Source: Pelobates cultripes (taxonomy: Eukaryota; Chordata; Amphibia; Anura; Pelobatidae). From it: 64,000 nucleotides of DNA. The position numbers and the translations under genes were made by a program. The DNA lies in the NCBI GenBank assembly GCA_933207985.1, contig OW240921.1:93126972-93190971 (forward strand), written 5' to 3'. Positions 21,575 through 33,622 of this stretch are shown piece after piece. The first letter of the stretch is position 1. Every line of letters begins with the position of its first letter. The notes under the pieces are model-generated. The model had not been told where the DNA came from and did not search any database. It worked only from the letters and a program-made list of their open reading frames with translations.

Positions 21575-21850
21575 CAAATACACACACACACAGAGACACA
21601 CATACATATACCCTCAAAGATACACACACTGACTGACACACAGAGATAAACACAATGACATGCAAAGATACATACAATGACACAAACACACAGATACATA
21701 CTGCGACACACTAAAACACACACTGTCACATACACAGATACACACACACACCGTCAAACTGACACACACTATCACATACACACGCACTGTTATACACAGG
21801 CACACACAATGCCAGACACAGATACACACACACCCTCAAACCGACACAGA
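21575..21850. repeat. CA-rich microsatellite
   Basis: Imperfect ACACACA tracts with GATACA, TGACA and CAGAGACA interruptions. Minus-strand frames across it read as Val/Cys repeats. Confidence 0.9.
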
Positions 21851-23149
21851 AAATAATGTGAATACACCAGGTTAATAAAATACTCTGAATTTAATCAAAA
21901 CATTGTTGCCATGATGTGATTATAGAACACATTACAGTTTAGGTTTGGACTTAGGGCATTGCGTAGACCTGGTTTTATCAGGGGCATAAGTTTATATGTT
22001 GCAGGGGCCACAAAGTTTAGCTCTGGGCTGAAGCCCCTGGTCTATTTGTCAGCTAGAAAAGTCCCTGTCTTTACCATCCAACAATACATCCATGCCAATC
22101 AGGGCATCTCACAAATGGGAGCCCAAACTTTCCTCCATGGGATAACTGGCTCTGGCATTAAATATTGCCAAGCGTCTCTAACTGAAACTGATTTGGAGAC
22201 TCTAAGAAGTCTTTTTTGTTTAACTTTATTTACTATTTCAAAGGCATGTCATGTACCTATTACAGTGGAATGAATATCTTGCAAGTTTACCTTTATACCT
22301 TTTACGACCTCTTAAAACAAATCTTTACAAAAACAAACTTGTAACAAGAATCATATACAAGTTTATGATATTTGTTATTTTTGAGTCTATACACAGTTAT
22401 TAGTATTCTCCTTGTCCCGTAGTCTCAGCTGGTGTGATTTCTCATATTTACATTATGAGTTATCTTTTTGTAACCTGCACTAAGAGTGTTCCTAGCAGAC
22501 ACAGAATTACTTGGCAGAAAATAAACATGTTTTGTTCAAGCCAACACACAATTATAATAAAAACAAAGAAGCCCTGCATACAGACACCGCATTATTAGGT
22601 AAAACGTCTTCAGTAACCCATCCAATAAAGCACTATGGACTAAAAGGAAAAAAAAGAAGATGGCACACCATTGTTATTCAGAGAGGGCAAAGATTTGGCC
22701 ATTTATATATGACTCAAGATGTAAATATAATAGTGTAATAAACAATATATATTATAAGAAATATTCACCCAAGTGACCCTTTGTGTAAAAATTAGGTACC
22801 GAGACGCATCAACTGGAATTAATATGCCAAACTACCACTGATGGCAAATGTGATAGCCTTCTACTTTATGGACATGGGCACTGATGAAGGTATTCCACAT
22901 GAATATTCATATCCAATTTTATAATCAGTCCATTTCTACTCTCTTTTTTCAATGTTAATTTTTTTATTTTCATTTCTTACATGTACAGAAAAAAACAACA
23001 TAAATTATAAACAATAATAAAACACTATAAAACAAATTTTACACAATAGCGTGCAAAACACACAAAGTGTGGGGGTGGTAGTAGAAGTAACAGTGCAACT
23101 CCACAGTGTTTTAAAACCACTTAAAAAACACAGATAACATACAAGTAAA
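21851..23149. other. AT-rich region without recognised genes
   Basis: Only short open frames without recognisable domains are present. The last ~200 bases (from about 22950) are A/T-rich and lead into the 3' end of Penelope-like copy A. Confidence 0.35.
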
Positions 23150-26100
23150 AGATAGAGATAGAGGAGTGCAAATACAAATGTATATGGTATACTTAGAGAC
23201 ACTGGTCAGTCCTTCAGATGTAACCTATATACAAAAAGATCCAAACATAGCATAATACTGTTTTTCCAAATAATATAGTAAATAAATGTGGATTTTTCAC
23301 TCACACTTTGCAGAGCCACGTATAGTAGGCTCTGACTATAGTTGCTCTTTGATAATTCCCTGGTATATTAAACTCCACCACGCCTTCAGAATTCTCCACT
23401 TGGATCAGGATACAAGAGATATAAAAATTCCAAAACAGAGTGGGGATACTTTTCAAAATTTAATAATATACAGGGACATATATAAAGTGCATAAAACAAA
23501 AAAGCAGCACTACATGTACAAAGACATCTATAAAGTGCATAAAAAGAATAACACTAACGCGTTTCGACTAAAATAAAGTCTTTTTCAAAGTGCATAAAGT
23601 AATGGTCGCCATATTGGGTATTTATATCCTCACTGGTGTTCTAATTTGGCGCCCAAACATCTCCGTCGTGGTGTCCTCCTCCTACTTCCTGGTTCCGGCG
23701 GGCGGCTTCCACGTTCCCGCCCTTTTTCACGTCACGTTGCGTCTGACATCAGACGTTTTTCGCCGGACCGGAAGTGCCTCATATTAAGTTCATGAAGTTG
23801 TTGCAGCCATATTTGAACGTTCTTAAATCATATAGTCTAAATAAAGAGGTTCTGACAATAATCTTTCTTCAAATTTATGTGTCTCTTATCCTAAAACTTA
23901 TTTCATTATAATCATACATTTGAATATCCAAAACATAGTTACATATATCAAAATCTAATTAATAACATATTATATAAAATACAAGAGGAGATAAAAAACA
24001 GAGAGAGAGAGAAATTTAGGGGGAAAGAGATATTATTAATCAAAAAGATATAAAAAACAATATAGTTAAAAAGTATATATTGTTAAAAAAGTGTATATAT
24101 TAATAACCTTAAATTAAAATAATTAAATAAGTACACTCATCTCAAAATCCATATTGAGACCTTTGGGTGATAGTGTATCTAAATTAAAAATCCAGCCCAT
24201 TTCACATTTACTTAGGTTAGAATTAATGTCACCCCCTCTCCAATGCTTAGTCACAGCTTGAATTCCATAAAACTTGATTCCACTTGGATCTTGATTATGA
24301 TGTTCTAAAAAATGTAAAGAAACACTATGTGTTTTAAATCCTTTTTTAATGTTGTATATGTGTTCCCGCACCCTCGTGGCCACACACCTGGACGTCTTGC
24401 CCACATATTGCAGGCCACAAGGGCATTCTAACACATACACAACATTTTTAGTTTTACAGGAAATAAAGTTTTCTATCTTATGTTCTTTCAAGTTAACATT
24501 GGAGTGGAAGGACAGTATCTTCCTTTCTTTTACTTTAGATGTTCTACATCCCATACAGCTACCACAGAAATTAAATCCTTTTAATAAAGCTTTCTGACTA
24601 TTTAAAAAATTATTGTCAGTTTTTTCAATAAAACTCGAAGTTAAAATCTGTTTAAGATTTTGTGCCCCCCTATATATAATTTTTGGTTTCTCCCCTATAT
24701 AGGGTGCAATGTCATCATCCTGTTTAAGTAAATGCCAATTTTTGTTGAGAATACGTTTTAGTTTAGAATGATTTTTATTAAAATTAAATATTAGTGGGAT
24801 CGTATCTTCATGTTTGTTATCTTTCTTTTGTTGGTAATTTAACAATTCTTCTCTTTTTAATTTTCCAATTTCTTGAATTGTACTTTCAAGGTTTTCATTT
24901 TTATAGCCTTTTTCTAAAAATTGTCCTTTCAATGTAAAGGCCTGCAAGTTATATTTTTCTATTTCCGAGCAGTTCCTTCTCAGTCTAAGGAACTGACCTC
25001 TCGGAATATTGTCCAGCCAAGGTGGAAAGTGACAGCTACCCTTTTCAATAAAGCTGTTCACATCCACCTGTTTAAAAAAAGTACAGGTTTCAATTTTATC
25101 TTTTTTTATATAAATATTCAGGTCTAGAAAATCAATCGTTTGGTTATTTATTACATGAGTTAGTTTAATATTCCACTGATTAATATTAAGATAATTTAAA
25201 AAATCTAAAACCAATGATTCATCACCTTTCCAAATAAAAAAAAAAAAAATATCATCAATGTATCTTCTATAGAGGACCAGGTTCGCAACCCAGTCATGCT
25301 GGGAAAAAACAAACTGTTCCTCCCAGAAGGCCATAAAAAGATTAGCATAACTGGGGGCGAACCTGGTCCCCATAGCCGTTCCTCTACATTGCAGATAAAA
25401 ATCCCCCTCAAACCAAAAAAAATTGTTGTTTAAAATCAATTGAATAGACTCTAATATAAAATCAATTTGCTCCTCCGAATACATTTTTGAATTTTGGAGG
25501 AAGGATCTTGTTGCTTCACAGCCTTTATCATGTTGAATACACGTACAGAGGCTGGCCACATCACACGTGACAAGCAAGAAATCCTTTTCCCACTTAATAT
25601 CTTTTAAAATCTGTAATAGACTCATAGAGTCTTTAAGAAAGGAGGGACATGTCTTAACTATCGGTTGTAAAAAGGTGTCAACATATTTGGATAGGGGTGA
25701 TAATAATGATCCTATCCCTGAGACTATAGGTCTCCCGGGTGGATTCTGTATATCTTTATGTAACTTTGGCAAAACATATATAACGGGTATTCTTGGGCAT
25801 TCTGTATTTAGAAATTTATATTCCTTTAGCGTTAAGATGCCCTTTTGTAGACCCCTATCTAAGATTTTTATATATTCTTTCCTTATTTCAATTGAAGGAT
25901 CATTTTTAAGCTTTTTATATGTTTCTTTATCGTCTAATTGTCGTTTAATCTCCGCTATATATGACTCTTTATTTAAGAGCACCACCCCTCCCCCCTTATC
26001 GGCGGGTTTAATCACTATGTTTTTATCTTTTTTTAAATCAATCATTGCTTTTTTCTCTTTGATAGTCAAGTTGTTTTGATATTTATTATTTTGAACTTTT

Positions 26101-26545
26101 ATTTCTTTTATATCCTTAATACATGCTTTCTCAAAAACCTTCATTTCTTTGGATTTTAAATAAATAGGATAAAATTTAGAGGGGTTCTTTAAATCTGTGT
26201 GATGAAATTCATTGGTCTCCTCAGTCTCAACGTCTTGACTTTTCATATTATTCGTTTCTTTATCCTTAAAAAACTTTTTTAGACATAATTTTCTAGTAAA
26301 CCTATTTAGGTCTGTATAGGTTTCAAACTTATTAATAGGGCAGCTAGGTACAAATTTAAAACCTTTACTTAAAACACTTTTGTGGTTTTCATCTAAAACT
26401 TTATTTGATAAATTAAAAATCTTTATCGGCGTCTTATTTTTCCCTCTGGTCTTCTCAATTCTCTTATTTCCATCTCTTCTAAATCTCCTATCTCTCCCTC
26501 CTCGTACTCTCTGTGTCTCCTTTTCTGTGGAACTGGACTCATAAA
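23150..26545 (-). mobile_element. Penelope-like element, copy A
   Basis: This minus-strand element contains a long reverse transcriptase/GIY-YIG ORF and a 3' region running to about 23150. Its 3' segment (about 23150-25379) is repeated in inverted orientation at 26546-28761. The 3' region includes a GC-rich part (23640-23790), short tandem units (ACATCTATAAAGTGCATAAA) and, on the minus strand, GTCGAAACGCGTTAGTG. That last motif resembles the 3' half of the hammerhead ribozymes known in Penelope-like terminal repeats. The 5' border meets copy B head to head, so copy A is also 5' truncated or rearranged. Confidence 0.88.
24123..26246 (-). CDS. Penelope-like reverse transcriptase with C-terminal GIY-YIG endonuclease
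   Basis: This is the enzyme of a Penelope-like retroelement: a telomerase-related RT copies the RNA and a GIY-YIG domain cuts the target. The 707-codon open frame shows the PLE N-terminal block (DKNIVIKPADKGGGVVLLN), the finger motif PKLHKD..PPGRPIVSGIGS, FLLVTCDVASL, GTAMGTRFAPSYANLFMA and catalytic YIDD (~residues 329-332). The GIY-YIG start is VVYVLECPCGLQYVGKT (~600), followed by the conserved R and H of TRVREHI. The frame is also open upstream of the first Met to about 26450, with residues typical of the PLE N-terminus (IFNLSNKVL, KGFKFVPS), so the true start lies 5' of 26246. A shift near 26450 leads to a basic N-terminal segment. A T-run after YIDD gives two extra Phe relative to copy B. 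There are no internal stops. Confidence 0.9.
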   Translation of the reverse strand: MKSQDVETEETNEFHHTDLKNPSKFYPIYLKSKEMKVFEKACIKDIKEIKVQNNKYQNNLTIKEKKAMIDLKKDKNIVIKPADKGGGVVLLNKESYIAEIKRQLDDKETYKKLKNDPSIEIRKEYIKILDRGLQKGILTLKEYKFLNTECPRIPVIYVLPKLHKDIQNPPGRPIVSGIGSLLSPLSKYVDTFLQPIVKTCPSFLKDSMSLLQILKDIKWEKDFLLVTCDVASLCTCIQHDKGCEATRSFLQNSKMYSEEQIDFILESIQLILNNNFFWFEGDFYLQCRGTAMGTRFAPSYANLFMAFWEEQFVFSQHDWVANLVLYRRYIDDIFFFFIWKGDESLVLDFLNYLNINQWNIKLTHVINNQTIDFLDLNIYIKKDKIETCTFFKQVDVNSFIEKGSCHFPPWLDNIPRGQFLRLRRNCSEIEKYNLQAFTLKGQFLEKGYKNENLESTIQEIGKLKREELLNYQQKKDNKHEDTIPLIFNFNKNHSKLKRILNKNWHLLKQDDDIAPYIGEKPKIIYRGAQNLKQILTSSFIEKTDNNFLNSQKALLKGFNFCGSCMGCRTSKVKERKILSFHSNVNLKEHKIENFISCKTKNVVYVLECPCGLQYVGKTSRCVATRVREHIYNIKKGFKTHSVSLHFLEHHNQDPSGIKFYGIQAVTKHWRGGDINSNLSKCEMGWIFNLDTLSPKGLNMDFEMSVLI

Positions 26546-27796
26546 TCGGCTATGGGGACCAGGTTCGCCCCCAGTTATGCTAATCTTTTTATGGCCTTCT
26601 GGGAGGAACAGTTTGTTTTTTCCCAGCATGACTGGGTTGCGAACCTGGTCCTCTATAGAAGATACATTGATGATATCTTTTTTATTTGGAAAGGTGATGA
26701 ATCATTGGTTTTAGATTTTTTAAATTATCTTAATATCAATCAGTGGAATATTAAACTAACTCATGTAATAAATAACCAAACGATTGATTTTCTAGACCTG
26801 AATATTTATATAAAGAAAGATAAAATTGAAACCTGCACCTTTTTTAAACAGGTGGATGTGAACAGCTTTATTGAAAAGGGGAGCTGTCACTTTCCACCTT
26901 GGTTGGATAATATTCCGAGAGGTCAGTTCCTTAGACTGAGAAGGAACTGCTCGGAAATAGAAAAATATAACCTGCAGGCCTCTACATTGAAAGGACAATT
27001 TTTAGAAAAAGGCTATAAAAATGAAAACCTTGAAAGTACTATTCAAGAAATTGGAAAATTAAAAAGAGAAGAACTGTTAAATTACCAACAAAAGAAAGAT
27101 AACAAACATGAAGATACGATCCCACTAATATTTAATTTTAATAAAAATCATTCTAAACTAAAACGTATTCTCAACAAAAATTGGCATTTACTTAAACAGG
27201 ATGATGACATTGCACCCTATATAGGGGAGAAACCAAAAATTATATATAGGGGGGCACAAAATCTCAAACAGATTTTAACTTCGAGTTTTATTGAAAAAAC
27301 TGACAATAATTTTTTAAATAGTCAGAAAGCTTTATTAAAAGGATTTAATTTCTGTGGTAGCTGTATGGGATGTAGAACATCTAAAATAAAAGAAAGGAAG
27401 ATACTGTCCTTCCACTCCAATGTTAACCTAAAAGAATATAAGATAGAAAACTTTATTTCCTGTAAAACTAAAAATGTTGTGTATGTGCTAGAATGCCCTT
27501 GTGGCCTGCAATATGTGGGCAAGACGTCCAGGTGTGTGGCCACGAGGGTGCGGGAACACATATACAACATTAAAAAAGGATTCAAAACACATAGTGTTTC
27601 TTTACATTTTTTAGAACATCATAATCAAGACCCAAGTGGAATCAAGTTTTATGGAATTCAAGCTGTGACTAAGCATTGGAGAGGGGGTGACATTAATTCT
27701 AACCTAAGTAAATGTGAAATGGGCTGGATTTTTAATTTGGATACACTATCACCCAAAGGTCTCAATATGGATTTTGAGATGAGTGTACTTATTTAA
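26546..27796 (+). pseudogene. Truncated Penelope-like RT/GIY-YIG ORF (copy B)
   Basis: The frame begins inside the RT at AMGTRFAPSYANLFMA and runs uninterrupted through YIDD, the thumb region and the complete GIY-YIG domain (VVYVLECPCGLQYVGKT) to the same C-terminus as copy A (MDFEMSVLI). The differences seen from copy A are few, such as AST for AFT, KIK for KVK, KEY for KEH and the shorter Phe run. Without the N-terminal half of the RT it cannot encode a working enzyme. Upstream residues in the same frame come from copy A read backwards. Confidence 0.87.
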
Positions 27797-28761
27797 TTAT
27801 TTTAATTTAAGGTTATTAATATATACACTTTTTTAACAATATATACTTTTTAACTATATTGTTTTTTATATCTTTTTGATTAATAATATCTCTTTCCCCC
27901 TAAATTTCTCTCTCTCTCCGTTTTTTATCTCCTCTTGTATTTTATATAATATGTTATTAATTAGATTTTGATATATGTAACTATGTTTTGGATATTCAAA
28001 TGTATGATTATAATGAAATAAGTTTTAGGATAAGAGACACATAAATTTGAAGAAAGATTATTGTCAGAACCTCTTTATTTAGACTATATGATTTAAGAAC
28101 GTTCAAATATGGCTGCAACAACTTCATGAACTTAATATGAGGCACTTCCGGTCCGGCGAAAAACGTCTGATGTCAGACGCAACGTGACGTGAAAAAGGGC
28201 GGGAACGTGGAAGCCGCCCGCCGGAACCAGGAAGTAGGAGGAGGACACCACGACGGAGATGTTTGGGCGCCAAATTAGAACACCAGTGAGGATATAAATA
28301 CCCAATATGGCGACCATTACTTTATGCACTTTGAAAAAGACTTTATTTTAGTCGAAACGCGTTAGTGTTATTCTTTTTATGCACTTTATAGATGTCTTTG
28401 TACATGTAGTGCTGCTTTTTTGTTTTATGCACTTTATATATTATTAAATTTTGAAAAGTATCCCCACTCTGTTTTGGAATTTTTATATCTCTTGTATCCT
28501 GATCCAAGTGGAGAATTCTGAAGGCGTGGTGGAGTTTAATATACCAGGGAATTATCAAAGAGCAACTATAGTCAGAGCCTACTATACGTGGCTCTGCAAA
28601 GTGTGAGTGAAAAATCCACATTTATTTACTATATTATTTGGAAAAACAGTATTATGCTATGTTTGGATCTTTTTGTATATAGGTTACATCTGAAGGACTG
28701 ACCAGTGTCTCTAAGTATACCATATACATTTGTATTTGCACTCCTCTATCTCTATCTTTTA
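26546..28761 (+). mobile_element. Penelope-like element, copy B (5' truncated, inverted relative to A)
   Basis: This plus-strand segment repeats the reverse complement of 23150-25379 almost base for base: the C-terminal half of the ORF, its 3' region and the terminal segment ending TATCTCTATCTTTTA. Together with copy A it forms a ~2.2-kb inverted repeat with a 1.17-kb spacer (25380-26545). The whole 5' half of the element is missing. Confidence 0.88.
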
Positions 28762-30200
28762 ATAATAAAACACAATAACATGAAATTAAATAAAAATACA
28801 TAAATAAAATAAATTTTGCTTTTCTTTGCTATTGCCTTAATTTCATTTGTAATCCTTATATTCAACTCATACAAGTGTGCAAAGTAAAAATAATTGACAT
28901 TGACAACTAGTTCTTACTCACAAGCATATTCGTCCCGTTTTAACAATTTTTTGCTTAAATCTTTCAGCTTTGCCGTCATACCCTATCTACTCTAAATGAA
29001 TAGCTTGTTTCATTTTCACCCCTAAATTCCCAGTTGGATTAAGATCTAGTGATGGCAGTGTTCTACCATAAACCAAATTCATGGTCATATTCCCAGAACT
29101 ATTCCTGACAAGTCTAGTCTTGTGGCATGAGCCATTATCCTGCTAAAAGCATTTATTACCAAATTAACCAAATTTACCGACTGCGTGATTAAAGGGACTG
29201 GAAGTGATGATAAGTTGACAGGTTTTGTTTGCAATTGGAAAAATGCTTCAATTCTATCCAAGGCCTCAATGGATGCCATGAAATCTTACAAATATCACTC
29301 ATCTTTACAGTATATTGAATATTTGTTCTTATTAGTGTTTTCCATATCCTAGAGTGCCCAATAATGTTAGACAGCAGGGTTTGTGATTTGTCAGGCCGGG
29401 TGTATATTTTACCAGCTTCATAGTCACATATTCATATACATACTTAGAACACTGTCATTCTTATATACATTGACTCATCCACACTCAGTCACACAATCAC
29501 ATGCTGTTACATACAGTTATGTAAACCAATACACGCACAGTAACATGTACACAAACACGGTACAACTCTAAGAGTCATATTCATATAAAAAAAACACAAT
29601 CACATGCCCAGTCACATACATAGACACACAATCAAACACACACAGTAACATATATATATACATACAGTACATAGAATTAGACACACACACAAACCTCCAT
29701 TTCCTCCCTCTATCTCTGTTGGTAACATGGGAAGGGAGGACCCTGTAGTTAAAGTATCTGGCTTCTAGCAGCAGGGATGCATTGGGAGCTGTGAAGCTAC
29801 TTGTACAGATTCTCTCCTGTTTCACCTCTGCAGCAAACATAGCACTACGCAGAGGGCGCCTATATATTATTCTGCACCTACTGTCTGTGCCGACAATGCA
29901 CACATCTTTATGCACCGCACCAGGTCCTGTTAAGCGACCATCCCAGAGAAATAAAAGAAAGCTGTAATACTGCTGCCTCCCATTATGTTCTGACACCAAA
30001 GGCACAAGTGGAATCTGCCAAGGTCAAAATAGGTAATAGATTGCTGTATGTTAATATTGGTAGTTCCGTGGAGTTGTAGAAATGGTTTTCAAAAAGCTAA
30101 GTGTGATAAAGTTCCAAAGTCTGAAAACTATATTCCAGTAGCACAGTACATAGATAATTGAATACACTCAAAACATAAAATAATGCAAAGGAATTAATTT
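28762..30200. other. AT-rich region without recognised genes
   Basis: No supported coding sequence. CA-rich patches lie at about 29440-29690. The short frames here have no recognisable domain. Confidence 0.35.
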
Positions 30201-30210
30201 TATTGAAGAA

Positions 30211-30215
<5 letters not shown>

Positions 30216-30251
<36 letters not shown>

Positions 30252-30272
30252 TATATATATATATATATATTT
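30216..30272. repeat. (AT)n microsatellite
   Basis: Two AT-dinucleotide runs separated by a short T-run. Confidence 0.9.
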
Positions 30273-31634
30273 TACATACTACAGATAACAGTTAAAACCA
30301 CAATTACAAAAAAAATGTTAAAGAACATAAACACCATGAGAGATCACAGATCTTATCAACAAATAAAATATGGGGGGGAGGGAGGAGGGGCAGGGGGTTG
30401 CTTTTATTTGTTTGGCTATTTTTAAAGCAAATTAATTATGTATCTTTCAAAGAATAGATTTTAGTTTTATGTGTTTCTAAACCCATATCATTCAAAGATT
30501 TGATTTGATGAATTTCATTTGATGAATTGACTCAAATTTTAACACATGCAAAACTCCCAACATTGAGAGGTATGAAACGGGACAAAGAAGGCCTAAAAGG
30601 GGGTGGGCTGTCATGTAACCTGTGCCATTCTTACCACCAAAAAACTTCACAAAAAAGGGGCTAGTTAGCATGGTGTGAATGCACACCAGGTTGACTGCCT
30701 TTCATCATGACTGATCCTAGGGTCACTGAAGCCTGGGTGAAAGTATATTTTTGGTTCCCCCCAGGTGAGTGTGGCTATATTGCTAACTCCTCCCATTCAC
30801 AAACATATCACTTTTAACTACACCCATTTTGTAGAGAAACCACTGTACCTCTTGGGCACCCCAAATTCACCAGACAACCAGTGGTGTATCTTCAGATGCA
30901 AACAAGGCACTCGCCTTGGCGGCACATTCCAAGGGGGTGGCAAAAAACGGGGGTGACAAGCTGCCATCCTCACTCTGGTAATTTTTATTTTTGTTCCCAA
31001 GCACATTTTGAAAAGGGAAAGGGAGTGAGACTGGGAGAAATTGCAGCAGGATAAGCTGTCTCTCTCCTAGAAGGCAGCAGTCAGTCAGCATTATAAGCAC
31101 TCCAGTAACTGCTGCACAGCTTCCAGCCCCTCTCCCGACATCAACTTGACAGCCGACACTCCCGCTGACAGACCAAGCCCCCTGACAGACCATGCGGTAG
31201 CTCTCTATTTGTAATGATATTGATGTTACAAAGTTTTGGAATCCAGTAGTCAGATCAGCAATGTTTTCTACCAGAGGTAGCCACTCGTTACCCAGGTGGT
31301 TGAGCCCCTGAGCCTTGAGTGGCCTTCTGGTCTTAAGCAGAGATGGGAGACTGGAACAGAAAGATGATAATCGTAGTGAGGCAAGCCGAGGTCAGTGGGA
31401 AGGAGAAGCAGCAAAGTCAAAACAGTCCAAATTCAGCAACAGGAAGGAGAAACAGGAACACACTTGATTAGAGAGTACAGGAACCACAATAATCTGGCAA
31501 AGGTACAGAGACAGGAAGTGGCTTTTATAGGCCAAGAACCAGACACCTGACCAGACACAGCTGAAGAGAGTTGTCACTGATAACCTTGACTCTACAAGCA
31601 ATGGTATCAGATCTCAGGTAACTTTGCAAAAGGC

Positions 31635-31706
31635 AGGCTGGTGTACTGGTAAGGAAGAGGGTTAGCACCATGTAAACCAGGGTTTGAAACCCAGCAGAGT
31701 CAGTTC
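31635..31706 (+). repeat. tRNA-like segment, probably a tRNA-derived SINE head
   Basis: An A-box-like TGGTGTACTGGT (31639-31650) is followed about 30 bases later by a B-box-like GGTTTGAAACC (31681-31691) that sits in a self-complementary T-arm (GGGTTTGAAACCC). The spacing fits an internal RNA polymerase III promoter. It is degenerate and not a functional tRNA gene. Confidence 0.5.
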
Positions 31707-32204
31707 CTCACACCATTGCAGCCTCTGCTCCTCATGCTTCCTACGTAATGTGTTGGAAGGAGTCTGGGAAGGCAGGATCATCCCTCTATCTTCAGATTCA
31801 TTTGACACACCTTTCATTAATAGGTGAGCAGAATTAAAATGGTGGCTAGTGCTGCATGTAACATTGTCCCAGTGCTGCCCTGACTGTAGGGATCCTTAAA
31901 CTGCACAAAATGTCAGTTTTAAAATATATATATTTGTTAGTTCTCCACCCTCTTCCATTCTATTATTCTGTTTATTTGCACTTTTTAAATGTAATTGATT
32001 TCTCCATTTTTTTTATTTAAGTGGTTTGATTTGTGTTTCACTGTATGTTTCTAGGTTGTTGAATTTTTTTGTTCCAATTCTTTAATTTGTTTAATTACAT
32101 GGGAGTTGTTTTGTTTAAATGAGAAGTATGGAGTAAAAGACTATATACTGTTATTACACTGTAATAGAGAAGCCAGGTTCAACAAAAAGTTGGGAGACTT
32201 TTAT

Positions 32205-32990
32205 TTATAGAAAAGGCTCATATCTATATACACAAAGACTATGTGGCCGTTTTCTAAAAATAAAAGGCTCCCATCTATATATATACATAAACTATACAGT
32301 ATGAATAATGTCCTACACCTACCTATATACACACAATATATGGATCCCTCAATAAGTAAAATGCCCCTATTTATTTACATGCAGTCTATATGACTGTCTC
32401 TATATGTAAAAGGCCCCAATCTATATACATACAGTCTGTATGGCGTTCTCAATAAGTAATTGCCCCTATTTATATACATGCAGTCTATATGACTGTCTCT
32501 ATATGTAAAAGGCCCCAATCTATATACATACAGTCTGTATGGCGTTCTCAATAAGTAATTGCCCCTATTTATATACATGCAGTCTATATGACTGTCTCTA
32601 TATGTAAAAGGCCCCAATCTATATACATACAGTCTGTATGGCGTTCTCAATAAGTAATTGCCTCAATCTATATACATACAGTCTGTATGGCGTTCTCAAT
32701 AAGTAATTGCCTCAATCTATATACATACAGTTTGTATGGCGTTCTCAATAAGCAATTGCCTCAATCTATATACATACAGTCTGTATGGCGTTCTCAATAA
32801 GCAATTGCCTCAATCTATATACATACAGTCTGTATGGCGTTCTCAATAAGTAATTGCCTCAATCTATATACATACAGTCTGTATGGCGTTCTCAATAAGT
32901 AATTGCCTCAATCTGTATACATACAGTCTGTATGGCGTTCTCAATAAGTAATTGCCTCAATCTATATACATACAGTCTGTATGGCGTATG
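32205..32990. repeat. Minisatellite inside hAT B (49-bp and ~97-bp units)
   Basis: From about 32640 a 49-bp unit containing CATACAGTCTGTATGGCGTT and TCAATAAGTAATTGCC repeats about seven times. Before it, about three units of double length alternate this sequence with a diverged half containing ATGACTGTCTCTATATGTAA. CATACAGTCTGTATG is itself a palindrome. Confidence 0.93.
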
Positions 32991-33309
32991 GAGTAAAATA
33001 GACTTTTAATGTGGAGCGATTTTAGAATTTGGTATGTTTGTCTTGTAAGCTTAATAGCCATAAAAGAAAACAAAATTGCCACACAAAAGTATGTATTTAT
33101 ATAAAGTAGACATCACGGGCTATTTACCTAAGGTTGTTTTGACACTTTCTACGTAGCCATTTCACCGCCAACCTCTGCTAAATATTGGAGTAAAATTGTG
33201 ATTTTTTTGGTTTTTGGCACACAAACTTATAACAAAGAAACTCTCGTGTATATTTTGTAAAGTTGGTGTGTGCTATTCCTGTACAAAGTTTTATTTAAAA
33301 AAAAAAAAA

Positions 33310-33622
33310 AAGAATTAACCCTCAGGGGTTAAAAAAAAAAATCAGATCATAGTAAAATGTAATCCCTGCTAATTGATCACTGTAGTCAGTGATCAATTGG
33401 CAGGGAAGGGGTTAATTTTTTTATTAAAGTGGGTAAAGGGGGGTGGGACTTTAAATTAACTCTAATGCAGAGGCATACCGGAGCACCATTAACCCCGCGA
33501 TCGGCGCGATAGCGGCGATCCGGGGTTAATTTTACCGCGTGACGGACAAGGTCCGTCACTCGTCATTAAGGGTCTCCCCTCTGTGACGGACCTCGTCCGT
33601 CCATCGGCGTTAAGGGGTTAAA
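33310..33622. mobile_element. Possible TTAA-flanked DNA transposon end
   Basis: The block holds several TTAACCC/GGGGTTAA motifs, a palindrome (GATCACTGTAGTCAGTGATC) and paired GTGACGGACAAGGTCCGTCAC and GACGGACCTCGTCCGTC units. It ends GGCGTTAAGGGGTTAA. CG-rich ends with TTAA are typical of piggyBac-like elements in amphibians, but the partner terminus is not clear. Confidence 0.35.

Noticed and set aside
26423..26629. 68-codon minus-strand ORF between the two Penelope copies
   Set aside because: It starts in the reverse of copy B and passes into the N-terminal part of copy A, so it is a junction product.
29030..29200. Possible old DNA-transposon fragment (CCATTATCCTGCTAAAAGCA region)
   Set aside because: It resembles wording seen in fish and frog DNA transposons, but the match is too short and diverged, without termini, to support a call.
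31635..31706. Functional tRNA gene
   Set aside because: It has A- and B-box-like motifs, but the arms do not give a complete cloverleaf and the anticodon stem is unclear; a SINE-type relic fits better.
32205..32990. CRISPR-like array (regular repeats)
   Set aside because: This is eukaryotic DNA. The units are contiguous with no unique spacers, which makes it a minisatellite.
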